64,000 nt of DNA from Arthrobacter sp. B1I2 (GCF_030816485.1 NZ_JAUSYC010000001.1:992001-1056000); one strand, 5' to 3'; shown: positions 32,070 through 42,482, counted from the first letter of the stretch. Translations and numbers: made by a program. Notes: generated by a model from the letters alone, not told the origin.

Positions 32070-33785
32070 GTGGCCTTGGCTGAAAACCCCGCAACCGGCT
32101 CCAGCCCGGCGCAGCGGCCTCTCATCATGCGCTTCGCCGCGAGGTCCGACGTCGGCAGGATCCGTTCCAAGAATGACGATTCCGCCTACGCCGGGCGCCA
32201 CCTCGCCGTCGTCGCCGATGGTATGGGCGGTCATGCGGGCGGTGACGTCGCCTCTGCCGCAACCGTCCTGGACATGATCCACCTGGACCGGCCCGACCAT
32301 GGTGACGAAGCCGGGACGATCCTCGCCGACGAAATCCAGACCGCGAACTCACTGCTCTCCGAACTGGTGCATATCAACCCGAAGCTGGCGGGCATGGGCA
32401 CCACCGTGACCGCGCTCCTGCTGGCTCAGGGGAAGCTGCATTTCGCGCATATCGGTGATTCACGCGCCTACCGGCTCCGCGACGGTGAATTCAAGCAGAT
32501 CAGCGTGGACCATACCTTCGTCCAGCGGCTCATCGACGAGGGCCGGCTCCGGCCGGAGGAAGCGGAAACGCATCCGCACAAGAATGTCCTCATGCGCGTC
32601 CTGGGCGATGTTGATGCGAGCCCCGAGCTGGACCTCGACACCCTCGACGCCCGGCCCGGCGACCGCTGGCTGCTGTGCTCCGACGGACTGAACTACGTCG
32701 CCGCGCACGCCGTGGAGCGGACAGTCCGTGAAACCCACAACCTGCACGAATGCGCCGAAACCCTGGTTGAACTGACCCTTGAGGCCGGATCGCCGGACAA
32801 TGTCACCGTGGTCTTGGTGGACATCCTGGAGGAAACGCCCGACGACGTCAGCACCGCCGCCGTCGAAATCGTTCCTCCGGTGCAGGACAGCAAGCCCGCT
32901 GCCGCGGCAGGAGGCGTACCCGGCGCCATGGCTGCATCCTCTGTTCCGGACGACAGGAAAGAGCCGGCCGGGAAAGCCGGTTCCGCCCCGGAAGACGACG
33001 AGCAGGACCCCGTACCAGGGAAGGAACCGGCGGACAGCGGCGCCAAGGCAGCGGACGCCGGCTCCGGGGATGCCGGGAGCACCGACCCCCACCTGGGCGA
33101 ACATCTTTCCGCGGAGGTCCTGCGGGAAGAACTTGCCTCCCGCCCCCACGAGCTGGTGGGTGCTGCTGCTGCCGCCGCGGAATCCGGCTCCATTCCAACC
33201 GTTGCCGGCCGCACCGTAGCCCGGCGCGCAGCCACGCTCCTCACCCACAAGGCAGAACCTGCCGGTGACACCGAGGACACCCTTCCGCCGCTGCGTCCGC
33301 GCCGATGGATCGCCTGGTCCGTTGCAGCCGCCGTGCTGGTTGTGGTGGCCGTTGGCCTCTGGCTTGGGTACGCCTGGACCCAGACCCGCTACTACGTGGG
33401 CGAATTCGATTCCCGCGTGGCGATTTACAACGGGGTGTCGCAGCGGCTGGGTCCCATCCAGCTGTCGTCCCTTGAAGCAGTGACGGATATCAAGTTGGAC
33501 TCCCTCCCGCCGTTCTCGCAGCAGCGGGTGCGCCAAACGGTCCCCGCCAATGATCTCTACGACGCGCAGCGGATTGTCAAGAACCTGGAGCTCACGGGAA
33601 CAACCTCACCCGAGGAGGAGTGCCCCCAGCCTTCGGCCTCCGCTTCTGCGGTTGCCCCGTCCGCCAACGCAGCGCCGTCGGCCAGCGCAGGCGCTCCGCC
33701 GCCCGCTTCGGATGCGCCTGCGCCCGCGTCGGGGGCGGCTTCTCCCTCCCCCACTCCCACGATCACCTGCGAGGCGGCCAAATGA
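32070..33785 (+). CDS. pstP: PP2C-type Ser/Thr protein phosphatase PstP
   Basis: A 571-residue PPM phosphatase. The catalytic domain spans about 20-255 with the metal-binding blocks RSDVGRIRSKNDDS, VADGMGGHAGG, HIGDSRAYRL and GSPDNVTVVLV. A long acidic disordered linker follows, then one transmembrane helix near 411-431 and an extracytoplasmic Ser/Ala/Pro-rich tail. It dephosphorylates PknA, PknB and their substrates. The GTG start lies two bases after fhaB. The linker is longer than in M. tuberculosis PstP. Confidence 0.93.
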   Translation: MALAENPATGSSPAQRPLIMRFAARSDVGRIRSKNDDSAYAGRHLAVVADGMGGHAGGDVASAATVLDMIHLDRPDHGDEAGTILADEIQTANSLLSELVHINPKLAGMGTTVTALLLAQGKLHFAHIGDSRAYRLRDGEFKQISVDHTFVQRLIDEGRLRPEEAETHPHKNVLMRVLGDVDASPELDLDTLDARPGDRWLLCSDGLNYVAAHAVERTVRETHNLHECAETLVELTLEAGSPDNVTVVLVDILEETPDDVSTAAVEIVPPVQDSKPAAAAGGVPGAMAASSVPDDRKEPAGKAGSAPEDDEQDPVPGKEPADSGAKAADAGSGDAGSTDPHLGEHLSAEVLREELASRPHELVGAAAAAAESGSIPTVAGRTVARRAATLLTHKAEPAGDTEDTLPPLRPRRWIAWSVAAAVLVVVAVGLWLGYAWTQTRYYVGEFDSRVAIYNGVSQRLGPIQLSSLEAVTDIKLDSLPPFSQQRVRQTVPANDLYDAQRIVKNLELTGTTSPEEECPQPSASASAVAPSANAAPSASAGAPPPASDAPAPASGAASPSPTPTITCEAAK

Positions 33786-35170
33786 GCCAGGTAAGCACCA
33801 TGCCCAAGCCTCGCCGCAACGTCGAGCTTGCGTTGCTGCTGCTGGCCCTTGCGGTCGGCATCGGCGCCAACATGCTGGTGGGCGTGGACCAGGAAAAGGC
33901 CTTTGACACCGACTTCTGGTTCCAGTCGAGCCTGCTGGCGGTGGCATCCCTGGTATTCCACGGCGTCCTGCGCTTCCGCGCGAAGTATGCCGATCCGGTA
34001 ATACTTCCCATCGTCGTAGCCCTGAACGGCCTGGGCCTGGCGATGATCCACCGCCTCGATGCTCCCGGCGACGATACGGGAAACAACCAGCTCCGGTGGA
34101 CTCTCATCGCCATGGCCGTGGCAATCGCCGTCATCTTCTTCCTCAAGGACCACCGCATCCTGCGCCGGTTCACCTTCATTTCCCTGGCTGCGTCTGCCCT
34201 GTTGCTGATCCTGCCCCTCGTCCCGGGAATCAGCGCCGGTGAGATCCTGGGCGCACGCGTGTGGATCAGGTTTGGCCCCATGACGTTCCAGCCGGGCGAA
34301 GTAGCCAAAATTACCCTCGCTATATTCTTTGCGGGGTATCTCTCGTCCAACCGGGACCTCATCCTGCTGGCCGGCCGCAAGATCGGTCCCCTGCAGTTTC
34401 CGCGGTTCAAGGACATGGGCCCCATGATCACCGCCTGGCTGGTAAGCATCGGCGTGCTCATCTTCCAGCGCGACCTGGGGTCCTCCCTGCTGTTCTTCGG
34501 CCTGTTCATCGTCATGATCTATGTAGCCACCAGCCGGATCAGCTGGGTGGTGATCGGGCTGGCCCTGATCATTGGCGGCGGTTTCGTGGCAGCCCAGGTG
34601 TTCTCCCATGTCCAGCAGCGCGTCTACGGCTGGCTTAACGCTTTCTCCCCCGACGTCTACGAGAACGGCAGCCGGCAGGTCATCGAGGGCCTGTTCGGCA
34701 TGGCCAACGGCGGGCTGGTGGGCACCGGCCTTGGCCAGGGGCGTCCGGACCTGGTTCCTTTTGCCAACAGCGACATGATCATCGCCTCCCTGGGCGAGGA
34801 ACTGGGCCTGATCGGCCTGTTCGCCGTCGTCCTGCTGTACCTGTTGTTGATCACCCGCGGATTCCGCGCCGCGCTGGGCACCCGCGATGCGTTCGGGAAA
34901 CTACTCGCCTGCGGCCTGTCGTTCGCCGTCGCCCTGCAGTGCTTCGTGGTCATTGGCGGCGTCACCCGGCTCATCCCCCTGACCGGGCTCACCACGCCAT
35001 TCCTCGCGGCCGGTGGATCATCCCTCCTGGCCAACTGGATCATCGTGGGACTGCTCCTGATGATCTCCCACGCCGCCCGCGGCCCGGTGGACACCACACC
35101 GCTCCCGCCAGCCGGGACAGCAGCAGCAACTGGCATTGACACTCCAACCGAGGCGGTGACGCAGGCATGA
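33782..35170 (+). CDS. rodA: SEDS peptidoglycan polymerase RodA/FtsW family
   Basis: A 462-residue multi-pass membrane protein (about ten to twelve helices) of the SEDS family. The blocks GARVWIRFGPMTFQPGEVAKI and DLGSSLLFFG carry conserved residues, and PFLAAGGSSLLANW is the C-terminal signature. It polymerises lipid II into glycan strands with a class B PBP, here the next gene. The position in the pknB operon matches mycobacterial rodA rather than the dcw-cluster ftsW. Its ATGA overlaps pstP and its end overlaps pbpA. Confidence 0.92.
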   Translation: MSQVSTMPKPRRNVELALLLLALAVGIGANMLVGVDQEKAFDTDFWFQSSLLAVASLVFHGVLRFRAKYADPVILPIVVALNGLGLAMIHRLDAPGDDTGNNQLRWTLIAMAVAIAVIFFLKDHRILRRFTFISLAASALLLILPLVPGISAGEILGARVWIRFGPMTFQPGEVAKITLAIFFAGYLSSNRDLILLAGRKIGPLQFPRFKDMGPMITAWLVSIGVLIFQRDLGSSLLFFGLFIVMIYVATSRISWVVIGLALIIGGGFVAAQVFSHVQQRVYGWLNAFSPDVYENGSRQVIEGLFGMANGGLVGTGLGQGRPDLVPFANSDMIIASLGEELGLIGLFAVVLLYLLLITRGFRAALGTRDAFGKLLACGLSFAVALQCFVVIGGVTRLIPLTGLTTPFLAAGGSSLLANWIIVGLLLMISHAARGPVDTTPLPPAGTAAATGIDTPTEAVTQA

Positions 35171-36627
35171 ACCAGGCAATCCGGCACTCATGGGTAGCCG
35201 CAGTGGCCATGTTTGCGCTGCTGTTCGGCGCCCTCAGCTTTGTGCAGGTGGTGGGCGCCGACGACCTCAAGACCAACCCGCTGAACCAGCGCGCCATCCT
35301 CCAGAACTACTGCAATGACCGCGGCGCCATCATTGTTGGCGGGACTCCCGTGGCCGAATCGGTGGAAACCGGGTCGGAGACCTGCAAGTTCCAGCGCACC
35401 TACCCGCAGCCGGAGCTGTACGCCGGGCTCACGGGCTACTTCTCCAAGAACTATGGAGCCACTGGCCTGGAACAGGCCATGGGCGAGGAACTGGCGGGCA
35501 ACTCGGACCAGCTCTTCCTCGACCGGGTGGGCCAGCTCTTCCTGGGCAACCAGCCCAAGGGCGCATCCGTGGAACTCACCATCGATCCCCAGATCCAGCA
35601 GCTTGCTTACAGCCTGATTCCGGACGGACAGCGCGGCTCCATTGTGGTGACCAACCCCAAGACCGGCGCCATCCTGGCCATGGTGTCCAAGCCCTCCTAC
35701 AACCCCAACCTGGTGGCCACCCAGGATGCCGCCGCCGAAGGCGCCAGCATGAATGAGCTGGTGAAGGTCCCGGGCATCAACCTGAACCAGAACGTCAGTG
35801 GCCCTACCGGCGCGCTGCTCGCTCCAGGGTCCGTCTTCAAACTCGTGGACACAGCCGCTGCGCTTGCCTCGGGGAAGTACAACAAGGACAGTGTCCTCCC
35901 CAACCCCGCGGAGATGCCCTTTGACGGCATCCAGTACAAGCTGCCCAACTATGCAGGCGGCAACTGCTACACCAGGGATACCGCCAGCTTCGCCTTCGCG
36001 CTGCAGCAGTCCTGCAACACCCCGTTCGCGAGCATCGCCCTGGACCTGGGCCGCGACGCCATCGCCGAGCAGGCCAAGAAGTTCGGCTTCGGCGAGGACA
36101 TCGGGGACCAGATGAAGCTGGGCCATGCGCTGGGCAACGGCTTCCCAGACCAGTTGGATGCACCCGGCCTGGCCCAGTCGGCGATCGGCCAAAAGGATGT
36201 CCGTGCCACGCCGCTGCAGATCAACATGATGACCTCCGCCATCGCCAACGGTGGCAAGCAGATGCAGCCCAACCTCATCAAGACCCTGCGCTCCCCGGAC
36301 CTCCGGGTCATTGACGAACCGCAGCCGCAGCAGCTGCGCACCTCCACCACCCCGCAGATTGCCAGCCAGATCACCGAGTGGATGGCAAGCGCAGTCAGCG
36401 AGGGCATCGCCAAGGGTGCAGCGGTTCCCGGAGTGCAGGTTGCCGGCAAGACCGGAACCGCAGAGCTTGGGAACGGAACCAACAATTCATGGTTCACCGG
36501 CTTCGCCCCCGCAAACAATCCGCAGGTGAGTGTCACGATCGTCATGGAAGGCACGAACATCATCACCGGCGCACAGCTGACCAGTCCTAACGCGAAGAAG
36601 ATTTTTGAGGCGGTGTTGAATAAGTGA
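35167..36627 (+). CDS. pbpA: class B penicillin-binding protein PbpA
   Basis: A 486-residue transpeptidase with one N-terminal membrane anchor (about 10-30), a dimerisation domain and a C-terminal catalytic domain. Ser222 in SVFK is the acylated serine (SxxK), SCN is the second motif, and KTG (428-430) the third. It crosslinks glycan strands made by the SEDS partner just upstream. It overlaps rodA by four bases and pknA by four bases. Confidence 0.94.
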   Translation: MNQAIRHSWVAAVAMFALLFGALSFVQVVGADDLKTNPLNQRAILQNYCNDRGAIIVGGTPVAESVETGSETCKFQRTYPQPELYAGLTGYFSKNYGATGLEQAMGEELAGNSDQLFLDRVGQLFLGNQPKGASVELTIDPQIQQLAYSLIPDGQRGSIVVTNPKTGAILAMVSKPSYNPNLVATQDAAAEGASMNELVKVPGINLNQNVSGPTGALLAPGSVFKLVDTAAALASGKYNKDSVLPNPAEMPFDGIQYKLPNYAGGNCYTRDTASFAFALQQSCNTPFASIALDLGRDAIAEQAKKFGFGEDIGDQMKLGHALGNGFPDQLDAPGLAQSAIGQKDVRATPLQINMMTSAIANGGKQMQPNLIKTLRSPDLRVIDEPQPQQLRTSTTPQIASQITEWMASAVSEGIAKGAAVPGVQVAGKTGTAELGNGTNNSWFTGFAPANNPQVSVTIVMEGTNIITGAQLTSPNAKKIFEAVLNK

Positions 36628-38357
36628 GGCCTACAACGGGAATCACCCTCGGCGGCAGATTCCAGCTGACCACGCGGATTGCGATCGGCGGCATGGGGGA
36701 AGTCTGGAAAGCCAAAGACCTCGTCCTGGGCCGCATCGTCGCCATCAAGGTGCTGAAGGAGGAGTACACAGGGGACCCCGGATTCCTCCAGCGCTTCCGT
36801 GCCGAGGCCCGCCACACTGCCCTCCTGAACCACGTGGGAATCGCCAACGTCTTTGACTACGGCGAAGAGGAAGGCTCGGCGTACCTGGTCATGGAACTGG
36901 TTCCGGGCCAGCCGTTGAGCAGCATCATCGAGCACGAGCAGGTGCTGTCGCCCGACCGTACGCTTTCGATCATCGCGCAGACCGCCCGCGCCCTGGCCGT
37001 TGCGCACGCCCAAGGGCTGGTCCACCGCGACATCAAGCCCGGCAACCTCCTGATCACCCCGGACGGACGGGTCAAGGTCACCGACTTCGGCATCGCGCGT
37101 CTCGCCGACCAGGTGCCGCTCACCCAGACCGGCCAGGTCATGGGAACAGCGCAGTACCTGGCACCCGAGCAGGCCACCGGACAGACCGCCACCGGATCCT
37201 CGGACATCTATTCACTCGGCGTTATCGGCTACGAGTGCCTCAGCGGGCACCGTCCTTTCTCCGGTGAATCGCAGATCGCCATTGCCCTGGCCCAGGTGAA
37301 CGACGCTCCACCGCCCCTCCCTGAGACCCTGCCCTCGCCGGTCCGGGCTCTCCTGATGTCCATGCTGGCCAAGGACCCCAAGGACCGCCCGGCGAACGCC
37401 ATCAAACTGGCCGAGGCAGCGGAGGCCATCCGCAACGGCGATATAAGCGCCGCACGCGCCGCCGTGCCGGGCATGTTTCTTTTCGACGCCGACACGGGGC
37501 CCATCACTGCCCCCGTTGACACCGCTACCGCCCCTACCGGAGTCATTGGCTCGCAGCAGGATTCCACGCCCGCCGCCACGTCGGCGCTGCCAGTGCTTGG
37601 TGCCGGTGCGGCAGGGGCTGCCGGGATGGCTGCAGGGGCCGCAGGTTCCTCCGCCACCGAAGGGGATGTCCCCCAGGGGCCGCTTGCCCGCGCGAATGCG
37701 CTGGCTGCCCAGCGGAACTGGGACCAGGAGGAGGAAACGTACGACGACGGGCCCTCCGATGAGCCCCGGCGCAAGGGACGCAGCCCGTGGACATGGCCCC
37801 TGGTCGCCTTGATCCTGCTGCTCCTGTTTGCGCTGGCGGGTTTCCTCCTGAACCAAATGGGTCTCTTCTCGCCGTCGGGCAACCCAACCTCCAGCGCCAC
37901 CGCCAGCAGCGCGACCCCATCATCGGCAACGCCCACACCCACCACCCCGTCGGCTACGCCTACGCAAACCCGCAGCACACCAACGCCCACGCCCACGCCC
38001 GAACCCACGCAGGACACGGTCAACGTGATACCTGCGGCCTACCTGGGCAAGGACTACCGCCAGGTCCAGGCTTCCCTTGCAGGTTTGGGACTCCAGGTGA
38101 CCGTCCTGCCACAGGAGAGCAGTTCCGCCGCTCCCGGTACCGTCCTGGAACTGAATCCCACCGGCGTAGTGCCCAAGGGTTCGCTCATCACCGTCATCTA
38201 CGCAACGGCTCCATCCCCCGCGCCCACCACCACGGCGCCCAAGCCGACGCCCGTTCCCACCACGTCGTCGCCGGTGGCGGGGCCCACGCCCATCTCGCCC
38301 CTGGCAACCTGCGCGGCCGGCGCAACGCCGGGAACGCCGCCGACCTGCACGCCCTAA
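36624..38357 (+). CDS. pknA: Ser/Thr protein kinase PknA (with one PASTA-like repeat)
   Basis: A 577-residue Hanks-type kinase. The glycine loop IGGMGEVW is at 21-28, Lys42 binds ATP, Asp136 (HRDIKPGN) is catalytic and Asp154 starts DFG. The kinase domain ends near residue 275, followed by an Ala-rich juxtamembrane region, a transmembrane helix near 390-412, a Thr/Pro-rich stretch and a C-terminal PASTA repeat ([18 protein letters not shown]). Mycobacterial PknA lacks extracellular PASTA repeats, so this domain is a family-level difference. GTG start overlapping pbpA. Confidence 0.92.
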   Translation: MRPTTGITLGGRFQLTTRIAIGGMGEVWKAKDLVLGRIVAIKVLKEEYTGDPGFLQRFRAEARHTALLNHVGIANVFDYGEEEGSAYLVMELVPGQPLSSIIEHEQVLSPDRTLSIIAQTARALAVAHAQGLVHRDIKPGNLLITPDGRVKVTDFGIARLADQVPLTQTGQVMGTAQYLAPEQATGQTATGSSDIYSLGVIGYECLSGHRPFSGESQIAIALAQVNDAPPPLPETLPSPVRALLMSMLAKDPKDRPANAIKLAEAAEAIRNGDISAARAAVPGMFLFDADTGPITAPVDTATAPTGVIGSQQDSTPAATSALPVLGAGAAGAAGMAAGAAGSSATEGDVPQGPLARANALAAQRNWDQEEETYDDGPSDEPRRKGRSPWTWPLVALILLLLFALAGFLLNQMGLFSPSGNPTSSATASSATPSSATPTPTTPSATPTQTRSTPTPTPTPEPTQDTVNVIPAAYLGKDYRQVQASLAGLGLQVTVLPQESSSAAPGTVLELNPTGVVPKGSLITVIYATAPSPAPTTTAPKPTPVPTTSSPVAGPTPISPLATCAAGATPGTPPTCTP

Positions 38358-38372
38358 ACGCCGGGACAACCT

Positions 38373-40388
38373 GTGAATGAGTCAGCACGCACACCGTCGC
38401 ACCGGGAGGACAGCCTGCCGGTGGATAACCGGCGTGTCCTGAGCGGCCGCTACGAGCTGGGCAGCCTCATTGGCCGGGGCGGCATGGCGGATGTCTACCG
38501 GGGAACCGATACCCGCCTGGGCAGGACGGTAGCCGTCAAGCTGCTCCGGCCGGACATGGCCCGGGACCCGCAGTTCCAGGCACGGTTCAAGCGTGAAGCG
38601 AAGGCGGTGGCTGCCTTGAACCACCCCTCCATCGTGGCCATCTTCGATACCGGCGAACACCTGGTCCATGACGGCTCTGCCGAGGACGTGCGGGTGCCCT
38701 ACATCGTGATGGAATACGTTGAGGGCAAGACCCTGCGCGATCTGATCCGTGCCAACGAGATCAGCATCGACCAGGCCATCGACTATTGCCTGGGTGTCCT
38801 GGGCGCCCTCGAATACAGCCACAAGGCCGGGATCGTGCACCGGGACATCAAGCCCGCCAATGTCATGTTCTGCCAGGGCACCGATTCGGTGAAGGTGATG
38901 GACTTCGGCATTGCCCGTGCCATCGCCGATTCCTCCGCCACCATGACCCAGACCCAGGCAGTGGTGGGAACGGCACAATACCTCTCACCGGAACAGGCCC
39001 GCGGCGAAACCGTCGACGCCCGCAGCGACCTCTATTCCGCTGCATGCCTGCTCTATGAAATGCTGACGTCGCGGCCGCCGTTCATCGGCGACAGCCCGGT
39101 ATCGGTGGCCTACCAGCATGTGCGCGAAATCCCGGAACCTGCCAGCAGCCTCAATGCCAAAGTGTCACCGGCGCTGGACACCGTGATCGCCAAGGCCCTG
39201 CAGAAGAACCGGGACGACAGGTTCCAGGATGCAGCAGCCTTCCGGCGCGCCCTCCGGGCGGCGAAAGCCGGAGTCCCCGTCCCCGCCGTGCCGGCTTCCG
39301 AGGCGCCCACCGATCCCAACGACCACGTTCCCGAAGCGTCACCGCCCACCGAGGCGTTCGCCGCAGCGGGGGCGGGCTTTCTTGATGACGCGCCCACCGG
39401 CCGCCTGCCAGCCACGAATGCCCATCACGACGGTGGAACCGCCGTTCCGCTGGGGCTCGCCAATATACATGCCGCTGATGAGTACGGTCCGGACGACTAC
39501 AGGGCAGATGGTTACAGGTCCGCCGGGCAGCTCCCACTTGGCCTGCCGCCGGAACGTGAGCGGACCACACGGCAGAAGTCCCGCCGTCGTGCGTGGATTG
39601 CAACCCTGGTGATCTTTACACTGCTGGTACTCGCGGGCGGCGGCCTGTGGCTGTACCAAACGGTCAACCGCCCGGCTCCCGCTACGCCGAAGGTGCCAAT
39701 TCCCGCCGTGGCCTCCATGACAGAAACCGCAGCACTTCAGGCTCTGTATAACGCCGGCCTTCGTCCCAGCATTGCGCGGTCGGCAAACGACACGGTGCCC
39801 AAGGGAACCGCCATCGGCACCGATCCTGCGGCGGGGGGTTCGCTGGATCCCGGTGCCGAGGTAATCCTCAATGTCTCGGACGGTCCCAGTTCGGTGAAGA
39901 TCCCGGACAGCCTTCCCGGCAAGACCGAGGCAGCGGCACGGGACATCCTGCGCCAGGTGGGACTCGTCGGCGCCCCCTCAACCAGCACCGCCAACAGCGC
40001 CACTGTACCGGCAGGAATCGTCATCACCTCCAACCCGGCGCCGGGGCAGAGCGTTGGCGTTGGCACCAGCGTGGAGCTCATCGTTTCAACCGGCAAGGTG
40101 GTTGTCCCGGAGCTGCGCGGAGTCACCCGTGAAGAGGCCGAGGCAGCCCTCAAGGAGCTTGGCCTGGTCCCCTCAGTGATCGAGACCGAAAACTCGCAGG
40201 TGGAGCCGGGCAAGGTCACGGACCAAAGCGACCCCGCCAACGCCGCCGTTGACCAGGGAAAGACCATCACCATCGTGGTGGCCAAGGCTCCGCCACCGCC
40301 ACCGCCGCCACCGTCTCCAACGGAAACTGCCACACCGACGCCCACGCCCACGCCGACGCCGACGCCCAAACCCACCAAGAAGGGCTGA
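38373..40388 (+). CDS. pknB: Ser/Thr protein kinase PknB with PASTA repeats
   Basis: A 671-residue receptor kinase. The glycine loop is IGRGGMADVY, Lys56 the ATP lysine, Asp158 (HRDIKPAN) catalytic, followed by DFGIA and the activation loop SATMTQTQAVVGTAQY with the phosphorylatable threonines. One transmembrane helix (about 409-431) leads to three PASTA repeats (about 440-640), which bind peptidoglycan fragments. The tail is a TP-rich repeat (TPTPTPTP). It regulates cell-wall synthesis and division. The GTG start has only a weak ribosome site, and the next gene is convergent. Confidence 0.94.
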   Translation: MNESARTPSHREDSLPVDNRRVLSGRYELGSLIGRGGMADVYRGTDTRLGRTVAVKLLRPDMARDPQFQARFKREAKAVAALNHPSIVAIFDTGEHLVHDGSAEDVRVPYIVMEYVEGKTLRDLIRANEISIDQAIDYCLGVLGALEYSHKAGIVHRDIKPANVMFCQGTDSVKVMDFGIARAIADSSATMTQTQAVVGTAQYLSPEQARGETVDARSDLYSAACLLYEMLTSRPPFIGDSPVSVAYQHVREIPEPASSLNAKVSPALDTVIAKALQKNRDDRFQDAAAFRRALRAAKAGVPVPAVPASEAPTDPNDHVPEASPPTEAFAAAGAGFLDDAPTGRLPATNAHHDGGTAVPLGLANIHAADEYGPDDYRADGYRSAGQLPLGLPPERERTTRQKSRRRAWIATLVIFTLLVLAGGGLWLYQTVNRPAPATPKVPIPAVASMTETAALQALYNAGLRPSIARSANDTVPKGTAIGTDPAAGGSLDPGAEVILNVSDGPSSVKIPDSLPGKTEAAARDILRQVGLVGAPSTSTANSATVPAGIVITSNPAPGQSVGVGTSVELIVSTGKVVVPELRGVTREEAEAALKELGLVPSVIETENSQVEPGKVTDQSDPANAAVDQGKTITIVVAKAPPPPPPPPSPTETATPTPTPTPTPTPKPTKKG

Positions 40389-40416
40389 CGTCCTTCCGCC
40401 TGGTTGAGGAGCCCGG

Positions 40417-41058
40417 CTAGTGCTGGATAAGGGGGCTCAGCTTGGCCGCACGCGCAGCCGCGCCTTTCATCCCCAGGGACTCCAACCAGTTTCCGAGCAT
40501 CTGGTACCCGCCTTCGGTAAGCACCGATTCGGGATGGAACTGCACCCCGCACAGCGGTGCCGTCCGGTGCTGCAGGCCCATAACCACGCCGGACGCGGTC
40601 TGCGCCGTGACTTCCAGGACATCAGGGATGGATTCCCGGACCGCGGCCAGTGAGTGGTACCGGGTGGCCGTGACGGGGGAGGGGAGCCCGGCGAAAACGC
40701 TGGTACCGATGTGTTCCACCTGGGACGTCTTGCCGTGCATGAGTTCAGGGGCGTGGGTGACCTTGCCGCCGAAGGCCTCAGCCAGCGCCTGGTGGCCCAG
40801 GCACACGCCGAACATGGGCACACTGTTTTCACCGCACCACTTGATCAGCTCAATGCAGACACCGGCTTCAGCAGGATTTCCGGGACCGGGAGAGATGAGG
40901 ACGCCGTCCCGGGTGCTGGCAAGCTCGATCGCCTCTGCCAGGGTTACGTCATCGTTGCGGACGACTGTGGTTTCGGCGCCGAGTTCCTGAAGGTAGCCCA
41001 CCAGGGTGTAGACAAAGCTGTCGTAGTTATCCACTACAAGGATCTTGGTTGTGGTCAT
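40417..41058 (-). CDS. pabA: glutamine amidotransferase PabA/TrpG
   Basis: A 213-residue class I glutamine amidotransferase subunit. It starts ILVVDNYDSFVYTLVGYL, and the catalytic triad is Cys86 (in FGVCLGH), His175 and Glu177 (in FHPES). It supplies ammonia to aminodeoxychorismate or anthranilate synthase. In actinobacteria the copy beside the pkn cluster is usually annotated as PabA/TrpG for folate and tryptophan. ATG 41058 is chosen because the frame upstream is the neighbouring membrane gene; the two overlap by four bases. Confidence 0.92.
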   Translation of the reverse strand: MTTTKILVVDNYDSFVYTLVGYLQELGAETTVVRNDDVTLAEAIELASTRDGVLISPGPGNPAEAGVCIELIKWCGENSVPMFGVCLGHQALAEAFGGKVTHAPELMHGKTSQVEHIGTSVFAGLPSPVTATRYHSLAAVRESIPDVLEVTAQTASGVVMGLQHRTAPLCGVQFHPESVLTEGGYQMLGNWLESLGMKGAAARAAKLSPLIQH

Positions 41059-41225
41059 GGCTGGTCTGTGGAACCAATCGTCGAGTCGGTGAATTGGGTG
41101 AAATGGGACATCCAGGGGAACAGGAACTGGACCATCAACACCAGGGCAATGAAAATCAGCACCAGCGAAATGATGATCCTGAGCCACAGCGGTCCGGGAA
41201 GGTTCCGGAAGATCCATGCGTACAC
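41055..41225 (-). CDS. 56-residue single-helix membrane protein between sortase E and pabA
   Basis: An unlisted small gene. GTG 41225 follows AAGGAG by eight bases. The product begins VYAWIFRNLPGPLWLR, has one long hydrophobic helix (about 15-37, IIISLVLIFIALVLMVQFLF) and ends in a short Thr/Ser-rich tail. Its TGA overlaps the pabA ATG and its start is two bases from the sortase stop, so all three are co-transcribed. The invariant-looking aromatic/Pro motif before the helix suggests a conserved family; the function is unknown. Confidence 0.8.
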   Translation of the reverse strand: MYAWIFRNLPGPLWLRIIISLVLIFIALVLMVQFLFPWMSHFTQFTDSTIGSTDQP

Positions 41226-41227
41226 GG

Positions 41228-42022
41228 TCAGCTCCTTCCAGTGGCTGCTGCAACCTGGGCCGCGATCTCGGCCGGCGGTCCGGCTGCTGACGGCCGCCAG
41301 CTGTCCAGGAGGGCGTAGGCGATGATGCGTTCTTCCGCGCCGAAGCGGGGGTTGCAGCTGGTCATGGTGAGGTAGCTTTCGGTGGGCGCGGTGCCAGGCT
41401 GGGTCGGTACCGGTTCCAGGACGTCGGTACGCGATGGCATCACAATCTGGTTGTTCCGGAAAACGTAGACGTAATAGCCATCCTTCGTCTGGACGTAGAT
41501 CTTGTCACCGGGCACCAGCGTGTGGATGTTGTCCAGTACTGCACCATGAGTCTGGCGGTGGCCGGCCACTGCGAAGTTGCCTACTGCCCCGGGCATTGCC
41601 GTGTTGCCGTAGTGCCCCAGGCCCAGGGTGTCCAGGACGTCCTGGCTGGTCCCCTGGACGATCGGGCGCGTATACGTGGGGCCGAACCGCGGGATGTAGA
41701 TGATGCCGATGGTGCCCGCATGGCCGGGGGCAGTTCCCACCACGGGCCTGCCGAAATCTTCACCAGCGGCAGGTGGTGCGGAGGGAGCCGTTGCTGCGGG
41801 AGCGGGGGCGGCGGTGCCAAGGTCCTGGGCGAATTCCTTGATGACCTGGCTCTGTTTGGCGTCGGACTCGACATTGGTCCACCACAGCTGCCACGCCACA
41901 AAGAGAAGGAGGATGACGCCGGCGGTGATCAACAGCTCGCCCAGCACCTGGACGGTGCCGCGCAGCAGGGCATGACGGGGCACGGGTGCAGTGCCGGCCC
42001 CCGCCTTCTCCTGCAATACCAC
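41228..42022 (-). CDS. srtE: class E sortase
   Basis: A 264-residue membrane-anchored transpeptidase. A transmembrane helix lies near 27-47; the sortase fold starts with IGIIYIPRFG (about 105). Catalytic residues are His155 (in AVAGHRQT), Cys223 (in TMTSCNP) and Arg232. Class E enzymes recognise LAXTG-type signals and anchor proteins to the cell wall of high-GC Gram-positives; no substrate with such a signal was seen in the window. The GTG start has GGAGGAGAAC upstream. It is first in an operon with the 56-residue protein and pabA, divergent from crgA. Confidence 0.92.
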   Translation of the reverse strand: MVLQEKAGAGTAPVPRHALLRGTVQVLGELLITAGVILLLFVAWQLWWTNVESDAKQSQVIKEFAQDLGTAAPAPAATAPSAPPAAGEDFGRPVVGTAPGHAGTIGIIYIPRFGPTYTRPIVQGTSQDVLDTLGLGHYGNTAMPGAVGNFAVAGHRQTHGAVLDNIHTLVPGDKIYVQTKDGYYVYVFRNNQIVMPSRTDVLEPVPTQPGTAPTESYLTMTSCNPRFGAEERIIAYALLDSWRPSAAGPPAEIAAQVAAATGRS

Positions 42023-42194
42023 GCGTTCTCCTCCGGGCGTTTACCCTGGGCACGGCTGCCCATCAACTGCGGCTAGAATTGGCTGCTAGTAAGAATCAAG
42101 ATTTGACCAAGATCGCGCAGACCGCTTGCAATTTCCTTCTTGCAGGATACCAAGCCCGGGCCGCCGAGCTTGGCCAGCCCGCCAAGGAGAGCCA

Positions 42195-42446
42195 GTGCCC
42201 GAGTCAAAGCCTCGCAAGAAGACCGCCAGCACCGCCCAGCCGGCTTCCCCCGAGGCCTACAAGCCCAACCCCGTGTGGTTCAAACCGGTCATGTTTGGCC
42301 TCATGATCATTGGCCTCTTCTGGATCATCACCTTCTACATCAGCGAGGGACGCTTCCCGGTGCAGGCGTGGCAGTCCTGGAACATCGTGGCCGGCTTCGG
42401 CATCGCCATCGTCGGCTTCCTGATGACCACCCGCTGGCGCTCCTAG
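42195..42446 (+). CDS. crgA: cell division protein CrgA
   Basis: An 83-residue protein of the CrgA family: a basic N-terminus (PESKPRKKTAS), the conserved NPVWFKPVMFGLMIIG first helix, ITFYISEGRFPVQAWQSWNI loop, and the second helix ending MTTRWR. It interacts with FtsI, FtsQ and FtsZ and helps place the septum. GTG 42195 has AAGGAGA immediately upstream. Its presence beside pkn/pabA is conserved in actinobacteria. Confidence 0.93.
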   Translation: MPESKPRKKTASTAQPASPEAYKPNPVWFKPVMFGLMIIGLFWIITFYISEGRFPVQAWQSWNIVAGFGIAIVGFLMTTRWRS

Positions 42447-42482
42447 CAGCTTCACGCACTCACTGTTCCAAGGAGGACCGCA

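Noticed and set aside
39000..40388. CRISPR-like repeats in the kinase tails
   Set aside because: The repeats are in-frame Thr/Pro codon repeats and PASTA modules, not direct repeats with spacers.
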